This document shows, one piece after another, positions 21,001 to 32,321 of a stretch of 64,000 bases of DNA. Position 1 is the first letter of the stretch. Each line of letters begins with the position of its first letter. The translations under genes and the position numbers were made by a program. The stretch comes from Ananas comosus (Eukaryota > Streptophyta > Magnoliopsida > Poales > Bromeliaceae): the NCBI RefSeq assembly GCF_001540865.1, contig NC_033635.1, positions 4,893,214 to 4,957,213 on the forward strand, given 5' to 3'. Below the pieces are notes generated by a model. The model saw nothing but the letters and a program-made list of their open reading frames with translations. It ran no database searches and was not told the origin of the DNA.

Positions 21001-21329
21001 GTGCTAACCACTCGATCCATTTTCCACAATCGTGCTTCCAAGTTGCCGATTATCGCCATTAAACATAATCTACAGTATTTGATCAATGCAACCAAATTTT
21101 TGAATTTTTTTAGAACCAATTATATAGTGATTAAAAGGATTTAAAATTGACAATTTGTAATTTCTGGTGTGAGGTGCTTATTAGTTTAACAATGTAGAAC
21201 AACCCAAATCGCTCAAATTTTCGCTAAATCATTTTATCGCTATCTACTTGAATTCAAGAGTTTTATCCCTTGTTTTCGCAATGTTGTTCGATTCTGACAT
21301 AATTGACCGATGACACATTAATAAATGGA
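21001..21329 (-). other. Flank right of Copia A, possible thymidine kinase exon-2 remnant
   Basis: On the - strand about 21095-21077 encodes NLVALIK, resembling the start of thymidine kinase exon 2. It is followed after a frame change by DNRQLGSTIVENG, weakly like the DNRYGLDSIV segment. No acceptor AG is visible and the match is short. I treat it as possible decay or coincidence. Confidence 0.2.
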
Positions 21330-21553
21330 GTCCGACTGGAATACTATCGATAGTACCAAGCGTTTTGTGCTATCGAGTTTTCCGCCGTTAGTTTAACCCT
21401 TTCACTATTTCCACCCGTTAGATTATTATACTATTAAACCAATAACTAACTCAACTCTAGGGAGCCCATATCATTCTAACCGTATATTTTTTCATGCAAG
21501 GACTGAAAACCTAATCGCATCAATAGCTTGATAGTATTGATAGTATTCCGGCT
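21330..21553. mobile_element. MITE, family Y (GATACTATCGATAG ends)
   Basis: About 220 bp with inverted ends (GGAATACTATCGATAGTACC on the left, TGATAGTATTCCGGC on the right). Related copies occur at about 26104-26340, 29010-29222 and 58630-58855. It has no coding capacity and lies in the presumed first intron of the thymidine kinase gene. Confidence 0.6.
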
Positions 21554-21660
21554 TAATTCTTAATAAATAATATTAAAAAATTATAGAATTTATTTACTAG
21601 ATATGGAAAAAAAAGAATCATAATTGAAATGAAAAAGATTGAGAGCGAGATGCGGAGGAC

Positions 21661-21770
21661 CTTCCGCCGTCGAGCTCACTCTGGACCCTGCGGAGGAGGG
21701 CGGTCGTCTTCCCGGCGAACATCGGGCCGACGATCACGTGGATCTCGCCGGCAGAAGATCGCGCCTCCAT
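21661..21770 (-). CDS. Thymidine kinase, first exon (partial gene)
   Basis: From the ATG at 21770 (plus-strand CAT 21768-21770) the - strand encodes [20 protein letters not shown] followed by [33 protein letters not shown] is the nucleotide-binding P-loop and first strand of plant type-II (TK1) thymidine kinases, which phosphorylate thymidine for DNA synthesis. The Gly-Arg end is where plant TK1 genes continue with a VA(L/V)IKS strand in the next exon. A GT donor follows immediately (AAG/GTCCTC), though it is weak. The remaining exons (lid, zinc-binding Cys residues, GGADVYMPVCR region) are absent from this window. Either the gene is truncated, or the Copia block to the left joins it to a different locus. 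The upstream E2F-type site supports a real promoter. Confidence 0.75.
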
Positions 21771-21900
21771 CACCAGATCTCGGCCGTCGAAATCAAGGTT
21801 TCGAGGGGTGGGATGCAGGCGAATTTAGATGGGAATTGGGATGTGGATTTGATGAAATGGGAGAGGGTGGAGAAGAGGGGAAAGAGAAGCGGGATCACTT

Positions 21901-21909
21901 GGCGGGAAA
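21901..21909 (-). promoter_or_regulatory. E2F-type site upstream of thymidine kinase exon 1
   Basis: TTTCCCGCC on the - strand, about 130 bp upstream of the ATG. E2F sites of this form drive S-phase genes, including thymidine kinase in many eukaryotes. The site therefore agrees independently with the exon call. Confidence 0.55.
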
Positions 21910-21916
21910 TGTAGTG

Positions 21917-21922
21917 CACGTG
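21917..21922. promoter_or_regulatory. G-box core CACGTG
   Basis: Palindromic CACGTG within GTGCACGTGGGAT, about 150 bp upstream of the thymidine kinase ATG. This is a potential bZIP/bHLH site; function is inferred only. Confidence 0.3.
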
Positions 21923-21970
21923 GGATGGGATATATTCAATTTATTAATTGGTTGTTTTTTAAATAAAAAC

Positions 21971-22386
21971 TTATAATATGTATGGGGAAAGACTAATTTA
22001 AAATTGATTATTTAATTTTCTAAAATATTGATTTTACTATCGATTTTTTCAATTTGTTTCATTTGAGTGAGTCAATAATACTTTGATTTCAAATTTTGAG
22101 CTAATTATTAATAGATTTATAATTGCAAGATTATCTATTAAAATAAGTTATTAGCTTAAGGTTTAAAGTTAAAGTACCGTTGACTCACTCAGATCAAACA
22201 AATTGAAAGATTAAATAGTAAAATCATTTCGGGCCACTCAAATCAAATTAAAATATTGTTGACTCACCTAAAAATCATAGACCACCACCCCACAAAAGAG
22301 TAGAAGTGAAAACATATTGGATAATAAGCAACCATATTTGCATTCTTATTCCAGTTTACTCACATATGGATAAAAAATGTTCGGAT
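21971..22386. other. AT-rich non-coding stretch
   Basis: No gene. It holds two imperfect inverted words around TTGACTCAC/GTGAGTCAA (about 22063-22075, 22188-22200 and 22258-22270), possibly a decayed MITE. Confidence 0.3.
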
Positions 22387-23762
22387 TGTGGTGTTCCGAA
22401 AACTTAGCAGTCGGAATGACTATAGTCTCAACAGTTGGTCGACACATATATAGAATGTCGAGTTGAGTTAGAATTGTTAGGCGTAAAATAGACGTGAAAA
22501 TAGCTTTGGAGCACAGAAAATAGCTAGACTTAAAGTACTGGCCAATTTTAGACGCCGGGATGTTGGACGTGGCACCCAGATGTGAAGTGCGAAGCTGCGA
22601 GAGTTACTGAAGTCATTTCGGGTTCCGGACGGCCGGAATAGATTATAGCTGCCCGGAAGTGAATTGGTGAACTCCTCGAGTCTATCCTAGGAGTGTGTCG
22701 AAGCCTATTTGACACATGTACAACAACCTTTTTGGACTCGGATGCAGTTTCAAATTCGGACCCTATCTGTGGGCGCCCATTCTACGTTCTAGACACTAAT
22801 GCGAGTCATTTCCGATGCCAGCTGAAGGTGCTTTCGGTGCCCGAAACGTAATTTTTCTGCTGAAACAAATCATCTTTACTGTAGAGTTTTCATTCCAGCT
22901 CTTACTTATTTCCTGTTATATAATAGATCATCTTTACTAATGCCTCTAGTAAACCTACTTTTATAGTGTAGTTGTCGTTGGTGACGGTATCCACGAGGAA
23001 CTATTTTTATAGTAGTTCTTATGTCCTCTGTTGTTGCTCTTTTTTTTCAGAGCCCTCCCTCCCTATTGCTGCATCTGACCGAAGTAAGGGAGTCGCAAGT
23101 TAGTTAAAGCTAACCAAGATAGTGAAATACCCCATAGAGGCAATTTTAGGAGATAGCCTATTGTACAGACTTGGACTTGCGAGGATAGCTTATTTGTACT
23201 TTATTTAGTTTTTGTAAATAGGGACGATGTACTATTTTAGGAGTTGATGTATGTACAGTATGCCTTCAGTAATGTATTTTTTTTTTTTTTGAGAAAAAGG
23301 TAGCAAGCTACCTGCTTCAATTCATTCATAAAATAAAATGAACTAAGCATATAGGTGGAAGCAGCTAGGGCCTCCTAAAAAAACCGAAAAGAAATCAACG
23401 AAAACATAAACAAAAAGCCCAAAAAAAAATATGTAAAAGGAAACAAAAGCATGAAATTAGAGCAGGAGTCGTCGAGAATCACGTAACATCAGTCCAATCC
23501 TTCAACAAAGACTCAACGCGAACCGCGGTCCGGCTTGCGTTGGGAGGCATATCACGAAAGATAGTATTATTGCGTTCGGTCCAAACAACCCACCAGATCG
23601 CCTTCATTAATGTATTAGTTTTACTTTTCTAGCTCTAATATCTATAGTTGTAGTAGATTTTATATATTTTGCAGGTTTAGATGCTTCACATGTATGGGGA
23701 TCCCCGTGTACGCAGCGGATCTATTGGCGAGTCTGGATTCAGCTGCAACTCGGGACGTGACA
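22387..23762 (+). repeat. 5' LTR of a decayed Gypsy-type element, interrupted by a LINE
   Basis: Starts TGTGGTGTTCCG and ends CGGGACGTGACA, an imperfect inverted pair resembling the ends of the solo LTR at 32767-34610 (TGTGATATCCC...GGGCGTGACA). Internal words near 22980-23110 are shared with about 34170-34310 of that solo LTR. A LINE fragment with its own target duplication occupies 23279-23600. A degenerate initiator-Met primer site follows at about 23764-23777. Confidence 0.5.
23263..23616 (-). mobile_element. Truncated LINE with about 16-bp target duplication
   Basis: The body 23279-23600 is flanked by CCTTCAGTAATGTATT (23263-23278) and CCTTCATTAATGTATT (23601-23616), one mismatch in 16. 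On the - strand it begins in the C-terminal part of ORF2 (IWWVVWTERNNTIFRDMPP...LLKDWTDVT, stop at about 23481). It continues through a 3' UTR and ends in a poly(A) tail (the T run at 23279-23290 on +). The insertion is inside the Gypsy LTR and so is younger than it. Confidence 0.8.
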
Positions 23763-24240
23763 GATTAAGATCAGATCTAGGAACAGTTTGTTGGGACTTA
23801 GAGAACTCTAGATTTTTTGCAAACCCCTAGGAAGACAAGACGTGAGAGATGCGACTTGCTGCGAAAGTCGGCGATTGATTTATTTGTCAATTCTTTCGGG
23901 AGAGCGAAGAGTGATCGAAGGAAATGTATCTTTTCCTGCCAGATGATTATATCGGCTGCAGCCGACATAGTATCGCAGGGAAAAAGGAATGTCCTTCTAG
24001 ACTTTCGCATGATTAGATTGAGTGTTGTATTCAAGTATGTAACTGACGTATATTCTGTTGCAGGTAATTAGAATGCCTCCTAGATGTTGACCACCGGCGT
24101 AGGCAATACCTGCACCACCCGCGAAGCCGGAGCAGGAAGGGCCGAGTGAGTTGTAGAACTAGCAGGGATAGTTGGCTATTTTGGCCGAGGCTACCCAATA
24201 GTAGGGAGTGCTTTTATAGAGTATGTGCAAATTGGTTCAT
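23763..24240 (+). pseudogene. Gypsy leader and start of gag, decayed
   Basis: The leader runs from the LTR end to an ATG at 24073. The reading phase then gives a Pro/Ala/Gln-rich gag-like start (MPPR, then PP-A, AIPAPPAKPEQEGPSEL) interrupted within about 45 codons by one TGA and several TAG codons. Frame continuity between the stops shows decay by point substitutions only. The element breaks off at about 24240. The call rests on its position behind an LTR and primer site, and on the composition. Confidence 0.5.
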
Positions 24241-24469
24241 TACGTTCTCTGTGCAAGCAATGAGATACCAGAGAGTCACATACAGTGGAGACTCGGGTTG
24301 GCGTCAATGGCGCCGAGATTTGAGTCTCGGTCCATGCTGCAATCCGAATCATGGTCAATGCGATCAGAAATTATTTGACCCTTAGCAATCTTTATAAGCC
24401 ATGCGATCAGAACGCGCGTCTTGGATCCAATAGTATAGGGTCACGTCCATGCGAGTGGAAGATGAACAA

Positions 24470-25050
24470 TATTTTATTTTATTTTATTTTATTTTATAGA
24501 GTAAGCTATTATATATACTCTTACGAGTATAGAGCCCTTTGTACTCATAAGTTATTTTCGGTGATGGGGCTTTCGAATCGATGATCCACTCTGTTAAATA
24601 TGATTTAGAGTATTTAAAATTTTTAAAAATTAAATTTCGTAATTTTTTCGAAATCATAGTAAAGTCTGTAAAATATGCATAAAATGAACGGTCAAAATCG
24701 AATGATATCCTAAAAATAGATGATCGAATCCACAGATCAGAATTGTTAATCTTTATTTAGGCAGTGAATAGAATTTTCTATAAAAAATTCAACATATTCC
24801 AATTCTTTTACACCGTTAAACTAGCAATTATCTCATACCGGCCGTTAAAAATTGTCAATTTTGTGACATTTTGCTCGTGAGGTAAATAATATTAAAAAAT
24901 AATGAAATTTGATTTCTAGAAATTTTAAATACTCTAGATAATGTTTAACGGTATGGATCGTCGATTCGGAAGCTCTATTATCGAAAACGACTTATGAGTA
25001 CATGGATGATCGTACTCATAAAAGTATAGTAGTCGGACTCTATTTTATAT
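24470..25050. mobile_element. MITE, family X, about 550 bp, long inverted ends
   Basis: After an ATTTT pentamer run (24472-24498), two inverted ends of roughly 120-150 bp face each other. Paired words include GTACTCATAAG/CTTATGAGTAC, CGATGATCCA/TGGATCGTCG and GAGTATTTAAAA/TTTAAATACTC. The same family occurs at 31325-31880, 47055-48336, 48425-49040, 56405-56930 and 63745-64000, with partial copies at 34985-35390 and 37151-37300. No transposase. Confidence 0.65.
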
Positions 25051-25849
25051 AATTAAAATTCGACCCAGTGTAAAGGGTGCACACAGTAAGAAGTTAATAA
25101 TTAACATTAAAATTTGGCTCTAATACTAATTGATAGATCTTTATAGCTATGTAAAATAATAATAAAATAAATACATACCAAAATACAGAATCACAAATAA
25201 ATAAAGTAATTTACAGAGTGCCATAGAAAAGAAATTCTTAATTAATCTGCGGAAGCAAAAAGTCCGGTACCAATATGAATATTACCAACGGAATTCGACT
25301 AACTTGGCTTCTTCTTCTATCTCAGTCACTCTCTCGCATGGTATGGAACAGATGGTAATTCTTCATTGAAATTTATATGAGAAGGTGGCATGACCAATAT
25401 ACTTTTATATAGAGTTCAAATCGACTTATCATCAAAATTTGATTAGGATTCTATTTAATTTAAATAGATAAAAAAATGGATAACATATATCATATTAAGT
25501 AGTTCTCTGTTAGAATTGATCTTTATTTATAGTAAATTTAGATCTGAATATAATTAATTGAGACATATTTATGAAAGTCCTAACTCCTGATCTTATATAC
25601 CTTTTGGAAAATAATTTGAGAGGTACTAAGTACACTCGTAACCTCATAGCGTGGTTCTTATATATTTTGTCGAACCTTTTGTTTTTTTTGGTTAATGGAA
25701 CTTCACAAATTTTAATTTGCAGATCCAAAAGTATTGTGCCACCTGAACTCATAATGGGCCTCAAAACTTATTAGGCGCAAATCTATTTCGGGCCTATTTC
25801 AGCATTCCAAACTTTGATCGTGTTATGTGTGAATGTGGTCCGCATGCCC
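25051..25849. other. AT-rich non-coding stretch
   Basis: No gene or bounded element recognised. Confidence 0.3.
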
Positions 25850-26095
25850 GTGCCCAGCCTTTATGCTTATAACTTTCTAACTATCATCAATTTTGATGAA
25901 CGGATAGGATAAAAGAGAGAAAAATATTGAAAAGAAATTGAATGCCTCAATTTCTTCTTTTTGAATTTCTTTCTAGTTTCTCTTATCTTTCTCTCTCATC
26001 CTAACCACCGATCAAAATTGATGGATGATTAGAAAGTTAGGAGCATAAGATCTGCTGTGTTCCTAATTACACGGTAGTCCTACTCTCCATATATA
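25850..26095. mobile_element. MITE, family W
   Basis: About 245 bp of inverted-repeat structure: AACTTTCTAACTATCATCAATTTTGATG faces CATCAATTTT-type words at 26018-26045. A second copy is at 36845-37085 and a truncated end precedes the n at 29335. Typical words are GTGCTATTAGGAGCAC and AGTCCT. Confidence 0.5.
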
Positions 26096-26103
26096 CAGAA
26101 TTG

Positions 26104-26340
26104 GATTGGAATGCTATTAATAATATTTCGGCTCTTTTGCTATCAAGTTTTTAGCCCTTGGATGAAAAATTATAAGGTTAGAATAATAATGGTCCCCTCG
26201 AATTTAGTGGTGGTTCCTCCAGGATTGAGTAGGTGGTTGGTTGAATAGTATTATCGAAAGGATGAAATTGATTAAAGTGTAAATTTAATAGTTAAAACAG
26301 TAATAGTAAATGAGTCCAAATAAGTATTCTAGCTCAACTC
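26104..26340. mobile_element. MITE, family Y, diverged copy
   Basis: Shares the order TTGGAATGCTATTAATA, TTTTGCTATCAAGTTTT, TTGGATGAAAAATTATA and GTCCCCTCGA with the copies at 29010-29222 and 58630-58855. Its ends are eroded. Confidence 0.45.
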
Positions 26341-26350
26341 TTTTAATATC

Positions 26351-26372
26351 TATATATATATCTCTCTCTCTC

Positions 26373-26415
<43 letters not shown>
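26351..26415. repeat. TA / TC / TA / GA compound microsatellite
   Basis: Alternating (TA)n, (TC)n, (TA)n and (GA)n runs. The CT and GA runs are inverted relative to each other. Confidence 0.9.
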
Positions 26416-26417
<2 letters not shown>

Positions 26418-26439
26418 GGTCGAGATGGTGGCAAGTCGG

Positions 26440-27034
26440 GTGATAAATGTACACTAATATATTAGAAAAAAAGATTTATTTTTACTTCTCAAAATATTCG
26501 TGAGAAAAAAAATTTGTTTTCCAAAAAAAATTTGGAAAATGAAAAGAAACTATTTTTTGTAAAATATGAAAAATAATTTTTAAACAAAATTTTTTTTTTC
26601 TGCGAATCAAACACACGAAATTTTTTTTCAGTCTTAAATAAATTTTCTAGGATATTTTTCAAGAAACCAAACATACCCTAAACAAGTGTGGCTGAGTATT
26701 TACAACCCAAACACTAAAAAATATAAAATTTTATTCATCAATTTTTCTTTTCATAGCTTTATATGGAACCAAACAGCTCATAAATGACGAATCATTTGTG
26801 TGATGACGAGAGAGACGCAAGCTCCCCGCCCGTTAAGTTTGTACGATGGCTAGAGTAAGGATGTCAGAGGGTACGGATACCCGAAATTTTATCGAAATCC
26901 GAATCCGAATAGAGCAGATTTATTGAATGCTACACGGATATGGTTTCGGACATGGATATCAAGAACAAATAATAGACGGATATGAATTCGAATATAGATT
27001 TTGGCTATACCCAACCCGAACCCGAATTTATTTT

Positions 27035-27076
<42 letters not shown>

Positions 27077-27856
27077 GATGTTATACTTTGTATTTGTATT
27101 TAAAAAATTTAGATTTAATATAATATATTTTGAAATACTGAAAAGAGAAATAATTGTTTCGGTTTGGATTCGGTGCTCAAATTTTTGGTTGGATTTGAGT
27201 TTGAATATGAATTTTTAAAATCTGTCGGATTCAAATTCGGATTGAAGTTTCAAGTTTGGAGTTAGGTTCAAATTTGAATTTTTGAAAATTCTTCCTAAAT
27301 CTGATCCGGCGACATCAATAGACGAGATGGACGCAAGCTCTCCATTAAGCGACGCAATATCACTGGACATTCAAATAGATTCTTTGGTTTTATATTACTT
27401 ATAATATAATACAGTTTGAAATATGCACTGTCGAAAATATAACCGTTTTAACGGACAAACATTTTATTTGATTGAATATAATAAAATAATAGTACTATAA
27501 CTATAGATATTTATATTTAACTGTATATAATTGAGAAGAGTATTTATAACATTTTATCACTTTATATATAGGACGGTGAGATTATTCTCCCTATAAAATA
27601 ATAGATATTTTCTATTTAAAAAGGATGATTAGGATGTAAACTTATTTTTATTTAAAGTTATTTTTTCCAACTATTGCAGTAGAAACTTCTACCAATTTAG
27701 GTGTAGTTTCAACCACGGTAGTTAAGCATTCATGTATAGCATTAATTACAGCAATTGGATTCAAATGTCAAATGTATCAACGCAAATACTAGATTTGAAT
27801 ATATATGCATTTTACAACTTGAAGTATCATTGTAACTATACTATTTATAAACTGAC
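26440..27856. other. AT-rich intergenic sequence with degraded MITE ends
   Basis: No gene. 26460-26690 has the A/T-run texture and AAACCAAACA words of a decayed MITE. There is a (TA)n run at 27042-27073. CCGAATCCGAAT-type words (about 26885-27020 and 27160-27300) occur in both orientations and recur at 36590-36730. Confidence 0.3.
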
Positions 27857-27925
27857 CGTTTTTAACGCAAGTGGCAAAAGGTTTGGTAATTGATACCCGA
27901 AGTCCCCAATTCGAATGCACCCCAA
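27857..27925 (+). mobile_element. SINE 5' head (tRNA-derived), truncated
   Basis: AACGCAAGTGGCAAAAGG (A-box region) followed 30 bp later by CCCAATTCGAATGCACC (B-box region). Same family as the full SINE at 60186-60351; the body is missing. Confidence 0.6.
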
Positions 27926-29004
27926 TACAATGTGCCCTCCTAAACAAAATTTTCATTTTTGTTTTTTTTTTTTTGAGGGCCCTGAAATTTTGTTTTACTC
28001 CAAAAAATTGTGCGGTTTTAGCAAATATATAATGTATTATGAAACTGTGTTCCTACGTTTGTTTGGATACGTTATATTCATTATCGTGAAATATAATGCC
28101 AAATGTGTTTTTATGATATCATCCGTTCGATTATATTATGCATTATTTTATATTTATTTTAAATCTTAATTAATCTTTTTAGTATTTTTTAATAATATTA
28201 TCAAGTTCTTATTATTCTGAACTACAGAATTTTATCTAATGGGTGACAATGAAGCACTTGTCACTTTTTGTCACAGGATTATCCTTATTTTGTTTAATTT
28301 CTCTTCACCAGTTCGATTCTTTAAATCACATGTGAAAAATCCCTCTCCTTTGGCATTATTGTAATAATATTCATCACATCTTGGATCGTTACCGATTGAG
28401 ACATGTATAATCATAAGGTCCTTGTGTCTTCATCGAATAATGCGTTCTATCAATATCAGTCAATATACGTCACTGATACAACCATTTGTTAAATATAAAA
28501 ATATTTAAATATCGCTTTTTATCATCTTAAATTTTTAGAGTATAACGATTATTTGTATTATTTCGAGTCGTATCGGGCAGCTACCATTATTTTTTTTTTT
28601 ATTTAATTTTCTATTCGTTTAAGCTTTTAAAGTACAACGGTTGTTTGTATTACTTCAAATGGCATCAGAGAAATAGGTTTCGAGATCGAGTCATACCAGG
28701 CTCGTAACATTATTAATTTTCTTTTATTTAATTTTCTATCAGTTTAAGAAAAATTTGATTTGTCTTGACCACATATGTCATTTTCATTACCAATTTACTA
28801 CTGCGATGTGAATGCTCGTAAATACAGATAGATCCATAAGAAACCAAAAGTATGTATCGAATAATAGAGGTCTGGGTCCGACCTTCCCAAAAAACTTCCA
28901 AAAATATATTATAACACGTGAAGCTGAGGACAAGAGTTTATATATATATAAATAATAAATTAATTATATACTATATATATATTAGTATATATACCTTTGA
29001 TCTA
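27926..29004. other. AT-rich non-coding stretch
   Basis: No supportable gene. Two diverged direct repeats lie near 28535-28610 and 28620-28745 (TTTTAGAGTATAACG...TATTTAATTTTCTAT), which also resemble 49300-49510. Confidence 0.3.
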
Positions 29005-29222
29005 AACTGAAATACTAATCATACACCAAGCTATTGGTGCTGTTAGGTTTTCGGTATTTGGATGAAAAATATACGATTAGGATGATATGGGTCCTCTAGA
29101 GTTGAGGGAGTTATTTGTTTAATAGTATAATCTAATGGGTGAAAATAGTCAAAGGGTTAAATCTAACGGCGAAAAATTTGATAGTATCAAATGCTTGGCG
29201 CTATCGATAGTATCCCAACTGT
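29005..29222. mobile_element. MITE, family Y
   Basis: Ends AAATACTAATCATACACCAAG and GGCGCTATCGATAGTATCCC are inverted relatives of the 58630 copy. Interior words GGGTCCTCTAGAGTTGAGG and CTAACGGCGAAAA are shared. Confidence 0.55.
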
Positions 29223-29223
29223 A

Positions 29224-29226
<3 letters not shown>

Positions 29227-29286
<60 letters not shown>
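29227..29286. repeat. (TA)n microsatellite
   Basis: Nearly 60 bp of uninterrupted TA directly beside the MITE end. An n follows at 29335. Confidence 0.9.
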
Positions 29287-29290
<4 letters not shown>

Positions 29291-29622
29291 GAGAAAGAGA
29301 GTAGGTCTTGTGTGCTATTAGGAGCACGGAAGTCNAAAACAAAAGGTATCTTATATAAAGGAACTATTGGTCCAATAATTAATAAGCTTAAGAATGTATA
29401 TGTGCAACAAACGGGAGGTCTCATTTTCATGTGTGTCATGTTATTATCAAGTAGTTATTACAAGTAATGTACTCATGTTTATGCACAAATACATCCTGAT
29501 GATTATTAAATTGGTTTGGCCTTAATAGGAAGGAATTATTTGCACACCCAATGTGTTTGCACCTAATTTTAATAACTAATATTTTGAAATTAAAATCTAA
29601 TTTTATGAATAGAATTTATAAC

Positions 29623-30349
29623 TGTTGGGCTAGAAACCAAATGCGGGGCGACAATGGCCGAATCAATGCGATGACCATATCAGACACCTCCTCGGGATAT
29701 GAGTCGACTCATGAGATGACCCACGAATGCGCCACTATCAATTCAAGCAATTCGATTAAGGAGAGATCGGCCCAACCGTACTTTTCTGCTAATTATTCAC
29801 AAGTGAACAGCAAAGCAAGCTCGGCTATAAGAGCCGAACAATTTATACTGATTGAAAAAGTGCGATACAAAAGCTGTTACAAAGGCTAAATCTAATACTA
29901 GAAAAGCTCCTAAACAAACACCTGATTATGCTCTTAACCAAGCTCTTAAAAGTAGTAGAAAGAAAATTTGTGGGCTATTCCTTTGAAGCTGTGAATGCTG
30001 GGAATTGAAATTAACTGAAATTTGTTTTGGTCGCTTGCTCGTGTGAAGGATTTCGATCACAGACGTGTTTTTTTCTATTTATAGTAATGTATTCTCCCGC
30101 ATGCAGTTATTAGTTAATTCTTATCGTCGAGGTTTTTTTGGAATATCCCGATTTTTACGGGTTATGCTTCGGCTGATACTTTGCTGGTCACGAAATCTTT
30201 CCTTCACGTCTCTAACCGTTCTTATCTAAACCGCTCTTCTATTCAGGAGTTTTTCTCTTTGGCTGCCGGTATACCACGTGTCACCTTTTGTTTTGTTCCT
30301 GCTGTTTTCGAACCGCTTATCATGTAGCACTATTTTTCTGACGCCAACA
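29623..30349. mobile_element. Solo LTR, 727 bp
   Basis: TGTTGGGCTAG...GACGCCAACA with inverted TGTTGG/CCAACA ends. Left flank ATAAC and right flank ATAAT match at four of five bases, as an aged target duplication would. A TATA-like CTATTTATAG occurs near 30076-30085. Length, ends and AGCCGAACA words match the solo LTR at 47167-47892, so both belong to one family. No internal domain remains. Confidence 0.7.
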
Positions 30350-31324
30350 ATAATATTAAAAAGGACTATGCATAAAAGAAAAAATTAATACTAGTTTGAT
30401 TTGAAAATGGTTTACATAAGGGTGCGTTCGGTTCAATGTAAAAATATAAAAATTAATTTTTTATGAAAAATAAAGTTCGGCGGAAAAAAAGTTTTATATT
30501 CCTTTGATTTGTGGAAAAAAAAAATATCCATCAATATATATATACTTAGTTCAAAGAAAAAAAAAACACATTTATTTGATTCAGTCGAAAAAAAATTTTT
30601 ACACAGTTTAAATTTTTATTTTCCACTGTAAAATAACAGAAAACGAACCTTTCTAATTTTTCTCTAAAATTCATAAAAAATATTTTATAAATAAATATTT
30701 TTTATATAGATAAAAAAAATTTAAAAAAATCGTACTAAATTCGATTTGTTTTATGCGGAACTAAAGGCCGCTGAGCAGTTCTTGACAGAATAAGGGCAGG
30801 TTTTTTTTTTTTTTTGGGGTGGGGGGGACATCGTGATTTTTCAAAGTTGTGCATTACACTCCGTACAGATACTTGTCTGACAATTAATTTTTTTTTTATA
30901 TAGCGTAATAAATTAATCAAGTATTTCTTTTTAGAGATATATGTTCCATCATGATTATAAAAAAATATTTTTATTATATTTTTATTTTTTTTAAAAAAAT
31001 ATGATTGATTTTGTTATTGATAACGTGATACAAGTATGACAGTATAGAATTCTTCCAATTGAGGACGGGGACAAGTCGACAAACACGTGGACAAACGTGT
31101 ATTATTATATTATATTATATATTTATTATTATGATAAGAAATTGTGTGGACGCCCGGTCGTCTTGTCATCGCACGGCAACAGGATAAGATCTCGTCTGGA
31201 CCACCCCCGGTCGTCTAATCATCACAAAACCAGAAAGTAAGATCTACAGGATAAGATCCAAATGTGGGCGCCCACTGCCCACTAGCAATGTGAAACGTAC
31301 TACTAGAATTTAAAAATAATTATT
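30350..31324. other. AT-rich non-coding stretch
   Basis: No gene. 30420-30720 has the GTTCGGTTC / A-run texture of a decayed MITE. The palindrome GTGGGCGCCCAC occurs at about 31265-31276 within a slightly GC-richer patch (31140-31300). Confidence 0.3.
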
Positions 31325-31877
31325 ATATATATACACTCTGACTATTATATTTTTATGAGCTCGATCGTTTTCGTACTCATAAATTATTTTTTGATAATAG
31401 AATTTTCAAATCGATAATTCATACCGTTATATATTATCTAAAATATTTAAAACTTCTAAAAATCAGATTTTTATAATTTTTTGATATTATTTATTTTTCG
31501 ATTAAAAGATCTCAGAATTGATAATTTTTAATGACCGGTATGGTTACTTGCTAGTTTAATGGTGTAAAAAAATCGAAATCTGTTGATTTTTTGATAGAAA
31601 ATTCTATTCACTGTCTAGATAAAGACTAATAACTCCGATTTTAAATTCAAGGATCCGATCATCCATTTTTATAACATCGTTCGATTTTGACTATTTATTT
31701 TATGCCCACTTAATAGATTTTATTATGATCTCGAAAAATTACGAAACTTATTTTTTAGAAATTTCAAATACTCTAAATCATATTTAACGAAGTGGGTCAT
31801 CGATTCGGAAGCTCCATCATCGAAAATAATTTATGAGTAAAAAAGGCTCTATACTTATAAGAGTATAGTAACCCTAC

Positions 31878-31880
<3 letters not shown>
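31325..31880. mobile_element. MITE, family X
   Basis: Inverted ends (ACTATTATATTTTTATGAGC and ATACTTATAAGAGTATAGTA) with the family words TGATCCACA-like, ATACCGTTA and CGATTCGGAAGCTCCATCAT. A (TA)n run begins at once at 31881-31933. Confidence 0.6.
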
Positions 31881-31936
<56 letters not shown>

Positions 31937-31997
31937 AGATTACTTTTTTTTAATCTTATTATAATATTTTCGACAGTAATTAAATCTAAAGAAATTA

Positions 31998-32061
31998 AGA
32001 AGGTTAAGCGTGCTAGAGGTATGGTAATTTTATAATGGATGACCTCCTGGGAAACGAGGCC
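31998..32061 (+). ncRNA. 5S rRNA-like module 1 (internal promoter region)
   Basis: GGTTAAGCGTGCTAGAGG, then TATAATGGATGACCTCCTGGGAA, corresponds to the second half of plant 5S rRNA, namely box A (GTTAAGCGTGCTTGGGC), the spacer and box C (GGATGGGTGACCTCCTGGGAA). The 5' half of 5S is not recognisable, so this is a 5S-derived repeat (SINE3-like, Cassandra-like or spacer-eroded 5S), not a functional 5S gene. Confidence 0.6.
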
Positions 32062-32321
32062 AATCACTAGTCGTAAGAATAAAATGAGTCTCAACTAAAC
32101 CATGGTCGTATGATAGGTAAAGCGTGGCTTTCTGACTAATGATCATTGCGGGTAGAGTGCGACGTAGCACAAAGTTAGATAAGATTAGCGAGACAAGTTT
32201 CATATCGTCTAGTGTTTATGAATGTTTTTGAGCATGATAAGAACGTCAGAACTTAAAGGGATATAATATAGCTAAACCTTCCGGTTATAATATTTTGAGC
32301 TGTAGTTAATTTTTAGAATTT

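Noticed and set aside
20931..21119. 62-codon minus-strand frame next to Copia A as a complete exon or gene
   Set aside because: It runs across the LTR border and has no splice sites. Only a short NLVALIK match to thymidine kinase was worth noting.
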